A stretch of 64,000 nucleotides of DNA from Woeseia sp. (lineage in GTDB: Bacteria > Pseudomonadota > Gammaproteobacteria > Steroidobacterales > Woeseiaceae): positions 248,001-312,000 of the forward strand of contig JAJFKW010000006.1 in the NCBI GenBank assembly GCA_021773015.1, given 5' to 3'. Both the position numbers and the translations under genes were made by a program. Shown here in pieces: positions 1-9,974 of this stretch. The notes under the pieces were generated by a model, which was not told the origin of the DNA, did no database searches, and saw nothing but the letters and a program-made list of their open reading frames with translations. The stretch's first letter is position 1. Each line of letters opens with the position of its first letter.

Positions 1-1307
1 GCTAGCAGTGAATCGAGCGCGTTAAATTGTCGTAGCAGCCTGGTTTCCAATGAAGCAAGGCGCTCGTTTAGTGCAACACGGTCGTCATTGATTCCATCTA
101 TCGTGGTTGACAAGCCCTGGGTTCGAGTTTCGATTATTCCATCACTACCCAAAAAGCTGTCCGCCAAATCAAATAGCCGCACTGCAAAGCCGTCAGTGTT
201 CGCAAATAGTTGACCGAATTTCGCAAAGTCGTCTGCAAGAACAACTGATAGTTCATCGTCGTTCACCTTAAGTTTCCCATCAAGTTGCGCTTCAATACCA
301 ACATCTCGGAGGGTTGAGAACGAGGCTTCTATGCCGAATACCGCGGTACCCAATTCGCGTCTTATTTGATCTCGAATACTGCGGATGGTCGCGTCGCCAA
401 GTAGCGGTGCCGCAAGCTCTGCATCGGCGTCGAAACTTGTCAAGGCGTCGAATGTTGAAATGAGCTCGTTGTAGCTTTCGACAAAGTCGTCGATCGTTTT
501 CCTAGTAACTTCTTCGTCGTTTTCTACGCTGAGTTGATCAGCTGAACCACCCGATTCCTGCAAAATGCTTATCGTTACTCCTTGAATTGCACCCGCAAAA
601 GTATTGCTGGAACTCGCAACGTCAAGACCATCGATACGAATAAGCGCATCTTGAGGTGCGATGGATTCCGTCAGCGATGCCAGACCGTTGCCTGGGTCAT
701 ACTCCAAGGCCGAAAGACCGCCATCTCCGCCACTCTGCGTAATCGTTATCTGCTGCGCCGCCCCGCTATTCTCGCTTGTTAGAATCAAGTAACTGCCGCT
801 GTCCGCGTTGATAATTGTTGCGGCGATGCCGGGATTGTCTTGCGCCGAATTGATCGCGTCACGTATTCCAGAGAGCGTATTGTTTTCGCTTGTTATGTCT
901 ATCGTTGACGTCAGTGCACCTACAGTGACTGATAGTTCGCCGGTACCAACGACGGCGGCGGAATCGGTAAATGCACCCGACGTAAGTTTCTGTGTTTGCG
1001 CCAGCTGAACAACTTCTAAAGAGTAACTCGCAGGCAGTGCCTGCGTATCGGCGACTGCCGTGAAAACGCCGCCGTTACCGGACACTGCCTTTCGCGCAAG
1101 GAACGTATCAAGCGATTTCATGACCTCGAGTTTGTCCCGCAGATCAGAAAGAGCGGATTTCAAACTGCCGAATGCCGACAGCTTAGATTGAGCGCGCACT
1201 TCTTGCAGCCCCAGTCTGGACTCCACAGGTTGAGCCTCCGCAGCCACCAATTGCTGGACGATTCCCGCAATATCCAGGCCAGATCCAATGCCGCTTGAAA
1301 TGATCAT
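1..1307 (-). CDS. fliD: Flagellar cap protein FliD (HAP2), C-terminus cut by window edge
   Basis: FliD caps the growing filament and promotes flagellin polymerisation outside the cell. The frame opens at the ATG whose complement is 1305-1307 (MIISSGIGSGLDI, a typical FliD start) and stays open to base 1, giving 435 visible residues. The N-terminal coiled-coil segment carries LQEVRAQSKLSAFGSLKSAL and the C-terminal one carries LNERLASLETRLLRQF; both are family hallmarks. About 20-30 residues appear to be missing beyond the edge. It follows fliC and flaG on the same strand, the usual order in Pseudomonas and Vibrio. A sigma54-like site sits about 60 bases upstream. fliS and fliT, which often follow, would lie outside the window. 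Confidence 0.93.
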   Translation of the reverse strand, partial: MIISSGIGSGLDIAGIVQQLVAAEAQPVESRLGLQEVRAQSKLSAFGSLKSALSDLRDKLEVMKSLDTFLARKAVSGNGGVFTAVADTQALPASYSLEVVQLAQTQKLTSGAFTDSAAVVGTGELSVTVGALTSTIDITSENNTLSGIRDAINSAQDNPGIAATIINADSGSYLILTSENSGAAQQITITQSGGDGGLSALEYDPGNGLASLTESIAPQDALIRIDGLDVASSSNTFAGAIQGVTISILQESGGSADQLSVENDEEVTRKTIDDFVESYNELISTFDALTSFDADAELAAPLLGDATIRSIRDQIRRELGTAVFGIEASFSTLRDVGIEAQLDGKLKVNDDELSVVLADDFAKFGQLFANTDGFAVRLFDLADSFLGSDGIIETRTQGLSTTIDGINDDRVALNERLASLETRLLRQFNALDSLL

Positions 1308-1362
1308 ATTTGTATCTCGGTGATAATCGTTGTCTGCCAAATTTCGGGTACACCGACATCAC

Positions 1363-1378
1363 TACAAGAAACGTGCCA
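1363..1378 (-). promoter_or_regulatory. Candidate sigma54 promoter for fliD
   Basis: Read on the minus strand the site is TGGCACGTTTCTTGTA. The -24 element TGGCAC is perfect; the -12 element is TTGT instead of TTGC, so this is a near-consensus site. It lies in the flaG-fliD gap and would give a leader of about 45 bases before the fliD start codon. Sigma54 control of fliD is known in polar-flagellated Pseudomonas; its use here is inferred. Confidence 0.5.
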
Positions 1379-1406
1379 CGTTCTCGGGTTTTGGGCCAAT
1401 TGCACA

Positions 1407-1772
1407 TCAAACTTGTTCATCAAATAGTCTCAGTAGGACCGCACCGCTCCCGTCCAAAAAGCGATCCGCTTGTTCTGGCGGTATTTGCCTAATGACTTCG
1501 CCCGTTTCCCGGTCCAATACCTGAATGACGGAGTGTCCGCTGTCGAGATCAACTTCGAAGCGCAATTTACGTCCTATGCTTTCAATCGCCTTGTTGAGCT
1601 TGGCAGCGATTTCACCGATATCCGCTTTTGCCGTCCTGGCGACCGGCACAAGTTCGCCGGTTTTAGGTCTGTCATTGCCGCCCGCAATCTCGTTTACACT
1701 CGATGGCGGTGACTGCAAAGATGGAAATGTCCCGGTACCACCGGAGATTGCTCTGGCGCTTTCGTCAGACAT
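1407..1772 (-). CDS. flaG: FlaG family protein
   Basis: FlaG is a small flagellar accessory protein of uncertain role, often linked to filament length and encoded between flagellin and fliD. The C-terminal half holds the family core: KLRFEVD, then VIQVLDRETGEVIRQIPPEQ. The N-terminal half is low-complexity Ser/Pro/Gly, as is usual. I chose the ATG at 1772 (MSDESARAI, 121 residues) because an AGGAG motif lies about 7 bases before it; the in-frame ATG two codons upstream is almost on top of that motif. An upstream start at 1793 is possible but less likely. It sits between fliC and fliD on the same strand. Confidence 0.85.
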   Translation of the reverse strand: MSDESARAISGGTGTFPSLQSPPSSVNEIAGGNDRPKTGELVPVARTAKADIGEIAAKLNKAIESIGRKLRFEVDLDSGHSVIQVLDRETGEVIRQIPPEQADRFLDGSGAVLLRLFDEQV

Positions 1773-1798
1773 TTTCATTCTCCTATCACCCAAAGCGC

Positions 1799-1816
1799 GA
1801 CGGCATCCCTGCCGCC
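1799..1816 (-). terminator. Weak hairpin in the fliC-flaG gap
   Basis: On the minus strand GGCGGCA-GGGA-TGCCGTC forms a 7-bp stem with one wobble pair and a 4-base loop, in the 72-base gap after fliC. There is no T-tract, so it may only attenuate read-through or protect the fliC mRNA end rather than terminate. Confidence 0.3.
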
Positions 1817-1843
1817 GCCGCCCGGGTTTTTACGCTCGATTTC

Positions 1844-2998
1844 TTACTGCAACAAACTCAATGCCAGCTGCGGCTGGGCATTGGCCTGTGACAACACAGA
1901 TACGCCTGCTTGCTGCAATATTTGTGCTTTTGTCAGCGCTGCCGTTTCAGCCGCGAAGTCAGCGTCCTGAATTCGTCCACGCGATGCTGCCAGGTTTTCA
2001 CTAACCGTCTGCAAGTTGATAATAGTTGACTCAAAACGATTTTGAATGGCACCCAAGTTACCTCGCAGGCCGTTCACGTCACTCAGTGCAGAATCAACGC
2101 GTGCAATCGCAAAGTTTGCGCCAGCAACAGTGTCAACTCCAAGTCCAGCAAGCGTTGTTGCCGTCGCCGCAGTTTCTGCAACAGTTGCAACACCAGCCAG
2201 GCCAGTCGCGTTGCCGCCACCACCTGTGTCAGCTTCAGCTATCGTAACGCCCGCTTCGGCCGACAAAATCTGAATCGCACCAGTGTCATTCACGAATGCC
2301 GAAACACCCGTAATATTGGCACCATTGATTGCGTCAGCAGCCTGCTGTACAGAAGATCCACCAGCAACTTCAACCGTACCGATCGTAGCTGCTGCCGCAT
2401 CGGCAAAGGTCAGTGTTAATAGGCCGGTAACCGGATCTGCATCAGCACCAAGTGCCGCAGCTGCACCAGTAATCGTATTCACGGTACCGATCGCTGCTGC
2501 GGTCACATCTGTAGTCAAGCTCACGGATATCGTTTCACCGACATTCGCACCAACCTGGAACACTGCTGTACCGAATGATCCGTCGAGAACTTTTACGCCG
2601 TTAAAACTTGTTTGCTTAGCGATTCGGTCAACTTCTGCAATACGCTCCGTTACTTCAGCGTTGAGTGCAGCACGATCAGAAGCCGAATTCGTTGCATTGA
2701 CCGACTGTACGGCCAATTCACGAATTCGCTGCAAGTTGTTTGTCAGCTCGCCGAGTGCGCTTTCTGCTGTCTGCGCCAGTGATATACCATCACTTGCGTT
2801 TCGTGACGCTTGGTTCAAACCACGGATTTGAGTGGTAAAACGCTCGGAGATCGCGAGACCTGCCGCATCATCCTTTGCGCTATTAATTCGCAGGCCAGTA
2901 GACAGCCGTTCAAGTGACTGATTTAGCAAACCCTGCGAACGATTCAAATTACGTTGCGCATTTAGCGATGCAACGTTGGTATTAATCGTCTGTGCCAT
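1844..2998 (-). CDS. fliC: Flagellin FliC
   Basis: Major filament subunit of 384 residues, exported by the flagellar type III system. The N-terminal D0/D1 region (MAQTINTNVASLNAQRNLNR, then LSTGLRINSAKDDAAGLAIS) and the C-terminal D0 region (RIQDADFAAETAALTKAQIL...ANAQPQLALSLL) are textbook. The middle, residues about 140-290, is Ala/Thr/Gly-rich and variable and contains a flagellin hook-IN-like stretch (QQAADAINGANITGVSAFV). An AGGAG motif lies 8 bases before the ATG and a consensus sigma28 promoter about 100 bases upstream, so it is probably a late class gene transcribed on its own or with flaG. Only one flagellin gene is present in the window. Confidence 0.97.
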   Translation of the reverse strand: MAQTINTNVASLNAQRNLNRSQGLLNQSLERLSTGLRINSAKDDAAGLAISERFTTQIRGLNQASRNASDGISLAQTAESALGELTNNLQRIRELAVQSVNATNSASDRAALNAEVTERIAEVDRIAKQTSFNGVKVLDGSFGTAVFQVGANVGETISVSLTTDVTAAAIGTVNTITGAAAALGADADPVTGLLTLTFADAAAATIGTVEVAGGSSVQQAADAINGANITGVSAFVNDTGAIQILSAEAGVTIAEADTGGGGNATGLAGVATVAETAATATTLAGLGVDTVAGANFAIARVDSALSDVNGLRGNLGAIQNRFESTIINLQTVSENLAASRGRIQDADFAAETAALTKAQILQQAGVSVLSQANAQPQLALSLLQ

Positions 2999-3095
2999 TT
3001 TTCTAACTCCTAGTTACAAGAAAATACCCGGTCTGCTAGAGCCGCCGGAAGTCGTAATGGCCGCGATATCCATTCAAGACCACCTTACGAAGTGG

Positions 3096-3122
3096 TTATC
3101 GGTCACGACCATCGAACCTTGA
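3096..3122 (-). promoter_or_regulatory. Sigma28 (FliA) promoter of fliC
   Basis: On the minus strand TCAAGGTT, an 11-base spacer, then ACCGATAA. The consensus is TAAAGTTT-N11-GCCGATAA; spacing is exact and the -10 differs at one base. It lies in the 226-base fliC-flgL gap, about 100 bases before the fliC start. Confidence 0.85.
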
Positions 3123-3224
3123 GAATATTTTTTTGACGGGGAGAATTTCGTCCGACAGGAAATTTGAAATCTTTAATTTGAAACTTCGGAAATGTGAACT
3201 GTTTCCGAAAAATATCCGTTTAAG

Positions 3225-4418
3225 CTAGAGAAAGTTAAACAGTGAGAGGCCTTGTGTTCTTACAAATGATTGTTGTGCAGCTTCTAGAACGCTGATTTGA
3301 CTACTCAGGCGGGACAGCGCCTCCGCAAAATCAAGATCTTCCAGTTCGCCAATTGTCTCTTGCAGCGTCAATGAAAATGCTGAGTTGTTGTCCAACTGCG
3401 TTTCAATTGCGGCAAGGCGTGAGCCAACTTGCGTACGAATATCGAGGATATTTCCCAGTGCCTGGTCAACCGCGAGGAGGCCAGAATTCAGACTATTGTT
3501 CATGCGAGTGCGGGACGCGTCATCCGTTACAGGTTGCTCTATGGACGTTATAAGTTGGTCCAGGGTAGTAAACATATCCTGATTTACGCTTGGGGAAACG
3601 ACAAACTGATCGCCAACTGCCGGTTGACCGTCAATTGAAAATTCGATTCCCCGAAATGATACTGTGTCACCATCCTGAAAAGTACTTACGCTAATGACTG
3701 TGCCGCCAGAATCCGCGACTTCGTAATTACCACCAGCAACGAATGTGACCGTATATTGATCTTGGTCGTAGGCGGTAGGGTCCACTACGCTTCCCGCACC
3801 GAATTTTCCGGTACCATTATTGGCCGCGCCGGCTTGAACCGAAAAAGTACCGTTACCGTTGCGAATCGCGAAAAACACGTCTGCCCCAGAATTATTGTCT
3901 GCTACGGTCCTACCCGGGCCGATTTGGATCTGTCTTTGCCCCTGGTCTCCGTTGTATACGAAGTTAGCACCACTCCTTGAGACCGGCTGTGTGTCGCCGA
4001 GATTACCCGCAAACAAGAATTGTCCGTTGCCATCTTGCTGATTAGCTATTTGCACGAGATGGTCAAGGTGTTGCCGCATTTCAATGGCGATTAAGCCTCT
4101 GGTCTCGTCGCTCTGGGTCGCGTTGTTGGCCTGCAATGTCAGTTCGCGAACTCGTTGCAGCAAATTATTTGCAGTCGTAAGCGCCGACTCCTCGAAATTC
4201 AGCCTGTTTTCCGCAATACCGGCATTCCTATCGAACTGCTGAAGCTTTGACAGCGACTCCCGAAACTCTATGGTGCGCGCAGCAGCGATAGGATCGTCCG
4301 ACGGTGAGAGTATCCGCCGACCACTCGCAATTTGCTTTTGCGCGTGACCTACAGAAGATTGTAGTTGCTGCATTAATGATAGTCCCTGCAAATACGCACC
4401 CTGCGTTGATATTCTCAT
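3225..4418 (-). CDS. flgL: Hook-filament junction protein FlgL (HAP3)
   Basis: FlgL forms the second junction layer between hook and filament. The 397-residue protein starts MRISTQGAYLQGLSLMQQLQ and contains QKQIASGRRILSPSDDPIAAARTIEF, the conserved N-terminal D0/D1 segment shared with flagellins. The C-terminus (DLDFAEALSRLSSQISVLEAAQQSF...LSLFNFL) is also typical. The central part (residues about 170-290) is variable. It starts two bases after the flgK stop, so the two are co-transcribed and probably translationally coupled. Confidence 0.96.
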   Translation of the reverse strand: MRISTQGAYLQGLSLMQQLQSSVGHAQKQIASGRRILSPSDDPIAAARTIEFRESLSKLQQFDRNAGIAENRLNFEESALTTANNLLQRVRELTLQANNATQSDETRGLIAIEMRQHLDHLVQIANQQDGNGQFLFAGNLGDTQPVSRSGANFVYNGDQGQRQIQIGPGRTVADNNSGADVFFAIRNGNGTFSVQAGAANNGTGKFGAGSVVDPTAYDQDQYTVTFVAGGNYEVADSGGTVISVSTFQDGDTVSFRGIEFSIDGQPAVGDQFVVSPSVNQDMFTTLDQLITSIEQPVTDDASRTRMNNSLNSGLLAVDQALGNILDIRTQVGSRLAAIETQLDNNSAFSLTLQETIGELEDLDFAEALSRLSSQISVLEAAQQSFVRTQGLSLFNFL

Positions 4419-4420
4419 GA

Positions 4421-6310
4421 CTAACGCCTCGTCGCGTTCAACAGGCTATCGAATAACGTATTTGCAACGCCAAGCACCTGCGCAGAAGCCTGGTAAGCCT
4501 GTTGAAGTCGAATAAGGTTCGCAGCTTCCTCATCGAGATTGACACCGGATGTCGAGAGATACGCGTCTTCGGCACTTGCCAGAACCGCATTTTGCGCATC
4601 CAGGTTAGCCTGAATCTGTCGTGTTGTGCCGCCAACACTGGATACCAGACGCCCGTAGTTTTCGTTAATGCTGATAGTGCCACCGTCCAGAATGCCAACA
4701 GACTGTATGCCTGCTAACAGCAATCCGTTGCCATTGTCACCAGACGCGCCAAAGTTCGCTTCAATAGTGAACTGATCGCCCACCGAAGGCGCACCGGATA
4801 TGTTAACGCTTGAGCCACTAACGACTATCGGATCGCCAGCAATGTAAGCGAACGCTCCGGCGCCGTTTATGGAGTAAGTATTTGGGGTTGTAAATTCAAT
4901 CACAGTTGACGTCAACAACGCTGGATCGCTGACATCGACAATAGTGCTGGCGGAAATACTTCCGCTGCCTATATTCGCCAGCGACGCCTGACTGCGCGTC
5001 GGAGCAGCCATAGCGATACTCTGCGGATCGGTAATTACGCTGCGCAGCGAATTAGCCGCATCCTGACCAGAGCGAATCAATAGGCTGTCACCTGCGGCGG
5101 GCGCACCGCTGACAGTAATACTAATCCCATCGGCGACGAACGGGTCAAGCGCCGTTCCAGTACCACTCATACCGATAACCTGGTTGGTATCGACACGACG
5201 CAATTCATACGCGGCACCATCAAATTCGAGAACATAATCTGCACCGGTAAACTGGGTCAGATCAGAAATATCCGCGCTGGCCGCTCCCGTTCCTGAGTTA
5301 TTTGAAGAAAAGAGGATTGTCGGCGACGCGACGCTGAAAAAGTCTCCGCCGAGATTGCCACGCAGATCCATTCCAGCAGCATGCTGTTCGTTTAACTGCT
5401 GAGCGAAGGCGACTGCTGACTGACCCAAGGCCTGCCGCGACGGGTCAAGAATACTCGCACGAAACTCGAGAAGTCCGCCCATATTTCCACCCGTCAGCGA
5501 GGTATCTAGTCTGGTCGCCCCACCTGTCCCTTCATATGTGATCGTTGTCCGTGTCGGGTCAAACTCACTCCCAAGCACGGAAAGCCGCCGTGCATCGGTA
5601 CCAATCACTAACGTTTGGCCACTACCGATGAAGACATTCATCGCGCCGTCATCTTGCAATGTGGTCGACACCGAAATCTGCTCTGATAATTGGCGAACCA
5701 AATGGTCTCGTTGATCCAACAAATCGTTGGGTTGCTGGCCGTTTCTGCCATTGGCGAGCGCAATACGGTCATTGACTTCCGCGATAGAACTTGCGAGTCG
5801 ATTAATATCGTCCACAGACTGCGACAAACGCTGGCTTACCTCCGAGTCGAGATCGTCCAAGCGTTGATCCAATGCAGCAAAGCGGCTTGCGATGCCGGTC
5901 GCCTCACCCAGTAGGGCCTGTCTACCCGGGATCGACGCAGGATCGTTTGCAACGTCCTGCATCGAATTAAAGAACGACTGCATACTGGTGTTGAGACCTG
6001 TATCAGTATCGGCCAGCAATGAATCGATTCTACCTGCCATTGTATTTAGCGTACCGAACCTTGCCTGACCGGTCGTTGATGTGCGCAGTTGCTCGCCGAG
6101 CATTACGTCATAGATTCGTTTGATGTTGGATATTTGCGTACCGCTGCCAATGAACACATTATCCGCGCCAAAGCCAACGCGAGTAGAAAACGAGGCAACC
6201 TGCCGGTTGTAACCTGGTGTATTCGCGTTTGCGATATTGTGACTGGTCATTGCCAATGCACGCTGGAATGCCTGCATGCCGGAAAGACTCGTTGAAAGGA
6301 TATCAACCAT
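4421..6310 (-). CDS. flgK: Hook-filament junction protein FlgK (HAP1)
   Basis: FlgK forms the first junction layer on the hook. It has 629 residues, within the usual 550-690. The N-terminus carries the rod/hook signature (LSTSLSGMQAFQRALAMTSHNIANANTPGYNRQ) and the C-terminus the matching helix (GVNLDEEAANLIRLQQAYQA...LFDSLLNATR). The middle (about 330-530) holds variable Ser/Gly/Ala-rich beta domains with repeated GAPAAGDSLLIRSGQ / GAPSVGDQFTIEANF-like motifs. It lies directly upstream of flgL and downstream of flgJ. Confidence 0.96.
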   Translation of the reverse strand: MVDILSTSLSGMQAFQRALAMTSHNIANANTPGYNRQVASFSTRVGFGADNVFIGSGTQISNIKRIYDVMLGEQLRTSTTGQARFGTLNTMAGRIDSLLADTDTGLNTSMQSFFNSMQDVANDPASIPGRQALLGEATGIASRFAALDQRLDDLDSEVSQRLSQSVDDINRLASSIAEVNDRIALANGRNGQQPNDLLDQRDHLVRQLSEQISVSTTLQDDGAMNVFIGSGQTLVIGTDARRLSVLGSEFDPTRTTITYEGTGGATRLDTSLTGGNMGGLLEFRASILDPSRQALGQSAVAFAQQLNEQHAAGMDLRGNLGGDFFSVASPTILFSSNNSGTGAASADISDLTQFTGADYVLEFDGAAYELRRVDTNQVIGMSGTGTALDPFVADGISITVSGAPAAGDSLLIRSGQDAANSLRSVITDPQSIAMAAPTRSQASLANIGSGSISASTIVDVSDPALLTSTVIEFTTPNTYSINGAGAFAYIAGDPIVVSGSSVNISGAPSVGDQFTIEANFGASGDNGNGLLLAGIQSVGILDGGTISINENYGRLVSSVGGTTRQIQANLDAQNAVLASAEDAYLSTSGVNLDEEAANLIRLQQAYQASAQVLGVANTLFDSLLNATRR

Positions 6311-6339
6311 GACTCTGTTTACCTTTACATCAGCTCATG

Positions 6340-7314
6340 TTACAGCTGAAGATGACTTGGTTGCTTTGCAGCTTCGCGGTACTCCGCAACTGCATCGCGC
6401 ATTGTTGGACTATTAAATACTGCTGTTATTTTCTGGGCATAGTTTGGATCCGTCGCGTAATTGGACGATTGGAGTGCATGCGCAAATCCGCTGACATCGT
6501 TGCCCTTGTTTTTCACGCTGTCGTAGCGTTGATTGCTGCTTAGAAACTGAAAATAGTCGTCGAATGTGGCAGCAAGACTGTCGTAAGAGCGAAATTGAGC
6601 GATCTCCTTCTTGGCAACGCCCGCGCTTACTTCCACAGTTGATTTGCTCACACTATCACCGCGCCACGCACTCCCAGTCTTTATCCCAAATAGATTATTG
6701 CTGCTTCTGCCATCCGCACGTAGCGCGACATGCGCGCCCCATCCCGTTTCCAGCGCCGCTTGCGCGATTACAGCCTCCGTTCTAACACCAAGTTCGCCAG
6801 CAACCTTTTCAGCATGTGGCCAAATTTCCATCACAAATTCTTTTGCACTGGTCCAAGCAGGTGATTCCTTTGCAACTTCACTGACGACTTGTAATTTTGC
6901 CGTTTCATTAATAGGCGGAGGGCTTGAGTTGACAGGTCCCGCTTTAGGGAGCTGCTCACTGGTCGATTCCAGCTTTGCAATTGGCGCATCGTTTGATGTT
7001 GGCAATTCGCTTGGCGTGTAATTGGCGTTACCACCCAGTTGCCGTACCAGCATTTCCGCCAGCCCAATGCCGCGCCCGCTGGACATTTCCAGCGATAGCT
7101 GTTTGTCCATCATGTCCTGATACATATCATGCTGATCGCTCTGCCCAAACAATGGGTCAGCCAATTCACTGTCACGCATATTTTTAAGGATCGATTGCAC
7201 AAATAGCGCCTCAAATTGCCCCGCAACCTCGCGTAGAACTTCTGGATCATTGTTCTGCGTGTCGTGACGCAGAGCGCTGAACTGAGAAAAATCGGTAATG
7301 GACGCAGTCATCAT
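6340..7314 (-). CDS. flgJ: Rod assembly protein and peptidoglycan hydrolase FlgJ
   Basis: Dual-domain periplasmic FlgJ of 324 residues. The N-terminal rod-binding domain (residues about 25-110) has LREVAGQFEALFVQSILKNMRDSE and MYQDMMDKQLSLEMSSGRGIGLAEMLVRQL. After a Ser/Pro linker (about 120-160) comes a glucosaminidase domain (about 165-315) with AVIAQAALETGWGAHV, which holds the likely catalytic Glu, and NNLFGIK. It opens the peptidoglycan for the rod and assists rod assembly. The two-domain form is usual in gamma- and betaproteobacteria. It is followed by flgK after 29 bases and preceded by flgI with a 7-base gap. Confidence 0.96.
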   Translation of the reverse strand: MMTASITDFSQFSALRHDTQNNDPEVLREVAGQFEALFVQSILKNMRDSELADPLFGQSDQHDMYQDMMDKQLSLEMSSGRGIGLAEMLVRQLGGNANYTPSELPTSNDAPIAKLESTSEQLPKAGPVNSSPPPINETAKLQVVSEVAKESPAWTSAKEFVMEIWPHAEKVAGELGVRTEAVIAQAALETGWGAHVALRADGRSSNNLFGIKTGSAWRGDSVSKSTVEVSAGVAKKEIAQFRSYDSLAATFDDYFQFLSSNQRYDSVKNKGNDVSGFAHALQSSNYATDPNYAQKITAVFNSPTMRDAVAEYREAAKQPSHLQL

Positions 7315-7321
7315 TCGATCC

Positions 7322-8455
7322 CTATATGACTACGAGCTCCGCACGCAGCGCTCCGGCCTGTTTTAGCGCTTCAAGTATTGCAACGAGATCGCCCGGCGCC
7401 GCGCCAACACGATTCACCGCCTGCACTATCTCGTCCAAATTTGTTCCTGATTCAAACAAGAACATGCTGGCTTGTTGTTGAGTAACCTCGACGTTTGAGT
7501 CAGGAAGTACGACTGTTTCTCCTGCATCGCTGAACGGTGCGACGGGCTGACTGGCGAATGGTCGTTCGCTAATCGTCACAACCAGTGATCCGTGTGAGAC
7601 TGCCGCCGGCGTAACCCGTACATTTGCGCCAATTACAACAGTACCGGTGCGAGAGTTAATAATGACCTTTGCAGATACTTGTCCGGGCTCAACCTGCAGA
7701 TTTTCCAGCGCCGATATAAAGGCGGTTCTTTGCATTGGATCTGCCGGCGCGCGAACTGCCACGGATACCGCATCAAGTGCCTCAGCGCTTCCGGCACCCA
7801 ATGCACCGTTAATCTGTGCACAAAGTCTGTTTGCAGTGGTGAAATCTGGAACGTGCAGATTCAGCACAATCGCCTCACTGGTGAGGAAGTCGTTCGGCAC
7901 TGACCTTTCAACGATCGCGCCATTCGGAATTCTGCCCGCACTCGGAATGTTAACGGTAACACTCGAACCATCTGCGCCGGATGCACCGAATCCACCTACT
8001 ATCAGGTTACCTTGAGCCAACGCATAGACGTTTCCGTCAGCACCGCGCAACGGCGCCATTAACAAGCTGCCACCACGAAGGCTCTTTGCGTTGCCAATAG
8101 ACGCCACCGTGACATCGATGGTCTGTCCTGGTTTGCTAAACGGCGGCAGGTCGGCGTGGATAGTGACCGCCGCGACGTTTTTTAATTGCAAACTCACGCC
8201 CGGCGGAATAGTAATTCCAAACTGTGTCAGCATATTGATAATACTTTGCACAGTGAAGGGCGTTTGTGTTGTTTGATCGCCCGTTCCATTCAAGCCAACC
8301 ACCAGACCATATCCAGCAAGCTGATTCTTTCTAACGCCGGCAACGGACGCGAGATCTTTGATTCGTTCCGCAGATGCATCGACAATGAATAGGCAACTGA
8401 TCGCGCAATACAATGTCAGTCGCTTGACTTGTCTTTTTAACTTTCTACTATTCAT
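7322..8455 (-). CDS. flgI: Flagellar P-ring protein FlgI
   Basis: FlgI builds the periplasmic P ring around the rod. The 377-residue precursor starts with a basic n-region and hydrophobic core ([17 protein letters not shown]) and likely cleavage before [20 protein letters not shown], the family's mature start. The family core [15 protein letters not shown] and the C-terminal [20 protein letters not shown] are present. It lies between flgH (upstream, 13-base gap) and flgJ in one transcription unit. FlgA, its periplasmic chaperone, is encoded divergently at 13926. Confidence 0.96.
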   Translation of the reverse strand: MNSRKLKRQVKRLTLYCAISCLFIVDASAERIKDLASVAGVRKNQLAGYGLVVGLNGTGDQTTQTPFTVQSIINMLTQFGITIPPGVSLQLKNVAAVTIHADLPPFSKPGQTIDVTVASIGNAKSLRGGSLLMAPLRGADGNVYALAQGNLIVGGFGASGADGSSVTVNIPSAGRIPNGAIVERSVPNDFLTSEAIVLNLHVPDFTTANRLCAQINGALGAGSAEALDAVSVAVRAPADPMQRTAFISALENLQVEPGQVSAKVIINSRTGTVVIGANVRVTPAAVSHGSLVVTISERPFASQPVAPFSDAGETVVLPDSNVEVTQQQASMFLFESGTNLDEIVQAVNRVGAAPGDLVAILEALKQAGALRAELVVI

Positions 8456-8468
8456 GCAGCTATGACCT

Positions 8469-9164
8469 TCAATAGGGTGACAGAATCGAGTGGAAGAAAC
8501 GCGAAATTAGGCCCATGCGGTTCGCTGCCGCAAGGACGCCGCGATTGCTATAGGTTATTTGCGCATCCGCAATGCGGGTTGAGTTAATTGAGTTGTCTGG
8601 CTCGATGTCATACGGACGAATAATCCCTGACAGACGAATAAATTCTTTTCCTTGATTCAAGTGAACCCACTTTTCGCCGCGAATTCGCAAGTTCCCGTTG
8701 TGCAGCCGTTCGGAGACCGTTACGGTAATATCGCCAACCAAGCTGTTGCTTTGACTGCTGGATCCGGAACCATCGAATCCTTGTTCGCCATTCAATGCCC
8801 CATCCAATAGTGGACTGCCATTGCGGGTGATCGGGCGACCGAGGACTGTCGGATTGCCAAGTGTGGCTTCCGTCGCTTTGCTGGTCGATGTTTGCGAATT
8901 TTTACTTGCGTCGGTTCGTTCGACCAAACGCACTGTCAGAATATCGCCAACACGCCCAGCTTTTAGGTCTTCAAAGAGCCTAACCTCGCCACCTGCATTG
9001 TAAATCGCGCCGTTGCTTGGTGGTGTGTACGTCGGCTCGACCGGTGTGGGCGATGAATAGCGGTCCTGAAAATTTTTGACCGTAGTGCAGCCGGAAGCAC
9101 CGATAAAAGTCACAGCAATTATCGACAGCGCAAATAGTTGACGAATTCTCATTAGCTGCCTCAC
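8469..9164 (-). CDS. flgH: Flagellar L-ring lipoprotein FlgH
   Basis: FlgH forms the outer-membrane L ring. The 231-residue precursor has a lipobox (VTFIGASGC) for lipidation at the Cys near residue 26. The mature protein shows the expected [23 protein letters not shown] region and the C-terminal [24 protein letters not shown] segment. It overlaps the end of flgG by 4 bases, so translation is probably coupled. Confidence 0.96.
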   Translation of the reverse strand: MRQLMRIRQLFALSIIAVTFIGASGCTTVKNFQDRYSSPTPVEPTYTPPSNGAIYNAGGEVRLFEDLKAGRVGDILTVRLVERTDASKNSQTSTSKATEATLGNPTVLGRPITRNGSPLLDGALNGEQGFDGSGSSSQSNSLVGDITVTVSERLHNGNLRIRGEKWVHLNQGKEFIRLSGIIRPYDIEPDNSINSTRIADAQITYSNRGVLAAANRMGLISRFFHSILSPY

Positions 9165-9946
9165 AAGTTGTTGTTGACGTATTGCATCATCTGATCGCTT
9201 GTAGAAATGGCTTTCGAGTTCATTTCGTAGGCACGCTGCGTTTCGATCATGTTGACGAGTTCAGAGACGACGTTAACGTTAGATCCTTCAAGCGCTCCTT
9301 GCACAAGCGCGCCGAATCCGTTGAGGCCCGGTGTTCCCGATTGCGCGCTACCGCTGGATGCTGTCTCAATAAACAGATTTTCACCGACGGCCTGTAAGCC
9401 GGTCGGATTGACAAAGTCGACGGTTTCCAAGGTGCCGACCTGTGTTGGCGTTGGTTGGCCGGCCAAGCGGACAGACACCACACCGTCGGTACCAATCGTA
9501 ATACTCTGCGCACCATCTGGAATAGTTATTCCAGGTTGCACGACGTAACCACTGGCGGTGACCATTTCGCCCTGATCGTTCACTTGGAACGTTCCGTCTC
9601 TCGAGTATCCGAGATCTCCATCTGGCTTCAATATCTGGAAAAAACCGCGACCCTTAATCGCGACGTCTAAGGAGTTTCCCGTTTGTAACATGCTGCCTTG
9701 CGTAAACAATTTTTCCGTTGCAACGACACGCACGCCGGTGCCCACGTTCATGCCCGACGGCAACAAAGTATCCTGGGAACTTTGACCGCCCGACTGGCGA
9801 ATATTTTGATACAACATGTCTTCGAACACCGCTCGATCTTGCTTGAATCCTGTTGTATTGACGTTGGCTAAGTTATTGGACACAACCGCCATGCGCGTTT
9901 GCTGCGCATCCAGTCCAGTTTTAGCAATCCATAACGCCTGACTCAT
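9161..9946 (-). CDS. flgG: Distal rod protein FlgG
   Basis: FlgG makes the distal rod. Its 261 residues match the family norm. N-terminal signature [32 protein letters not shown]; core [24 protein letters not shown]-terminal helix [29 protein letters not shown]. It lies between flgF (28-base gap) and flgH (4-base overlap). Confidence 0.97.
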   Translation of the reverse strand: MSQALWIAKTGLDAQQTRMAVVSNNLANVNTTGFKQDRAVFEDMLYQNIRQSGGQSSQDTLLPSGMNVGTGVRVVATEKLFTQGSMLQTGNSLDVAIKGRGFFQILKPDGDLGYSRDGTFQVNDQGEMVTASGYVVQPGITIPDGAQSITIGTDGVVSVRLAGQPTPTQVGTLETVDFVNPTGLQAVGENLFIETASSGSAQSGTPGLNGFGALVQGALEGSNVNVVSELVNMIETQRAYEMNSKAISTSDQMMQYVNNNL

Positions 9947-9974
9947 TACTTTCTCCTATCCCTCATACAATTAA

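Noticed and set aside
1525-2004. Long plus-strand frame opposite flaG and the fliC end
   Set aside because: It is antisense to well-supported genes, has no ribosome-binding site and no family motif.
2283-2831. 182-codon plus-strand frame opposite fliC
   Set aside because: Its Ala/Ser/Val-rich product mirrors the Ala/Thr-rich flagellin codons on the other strand; no motif.
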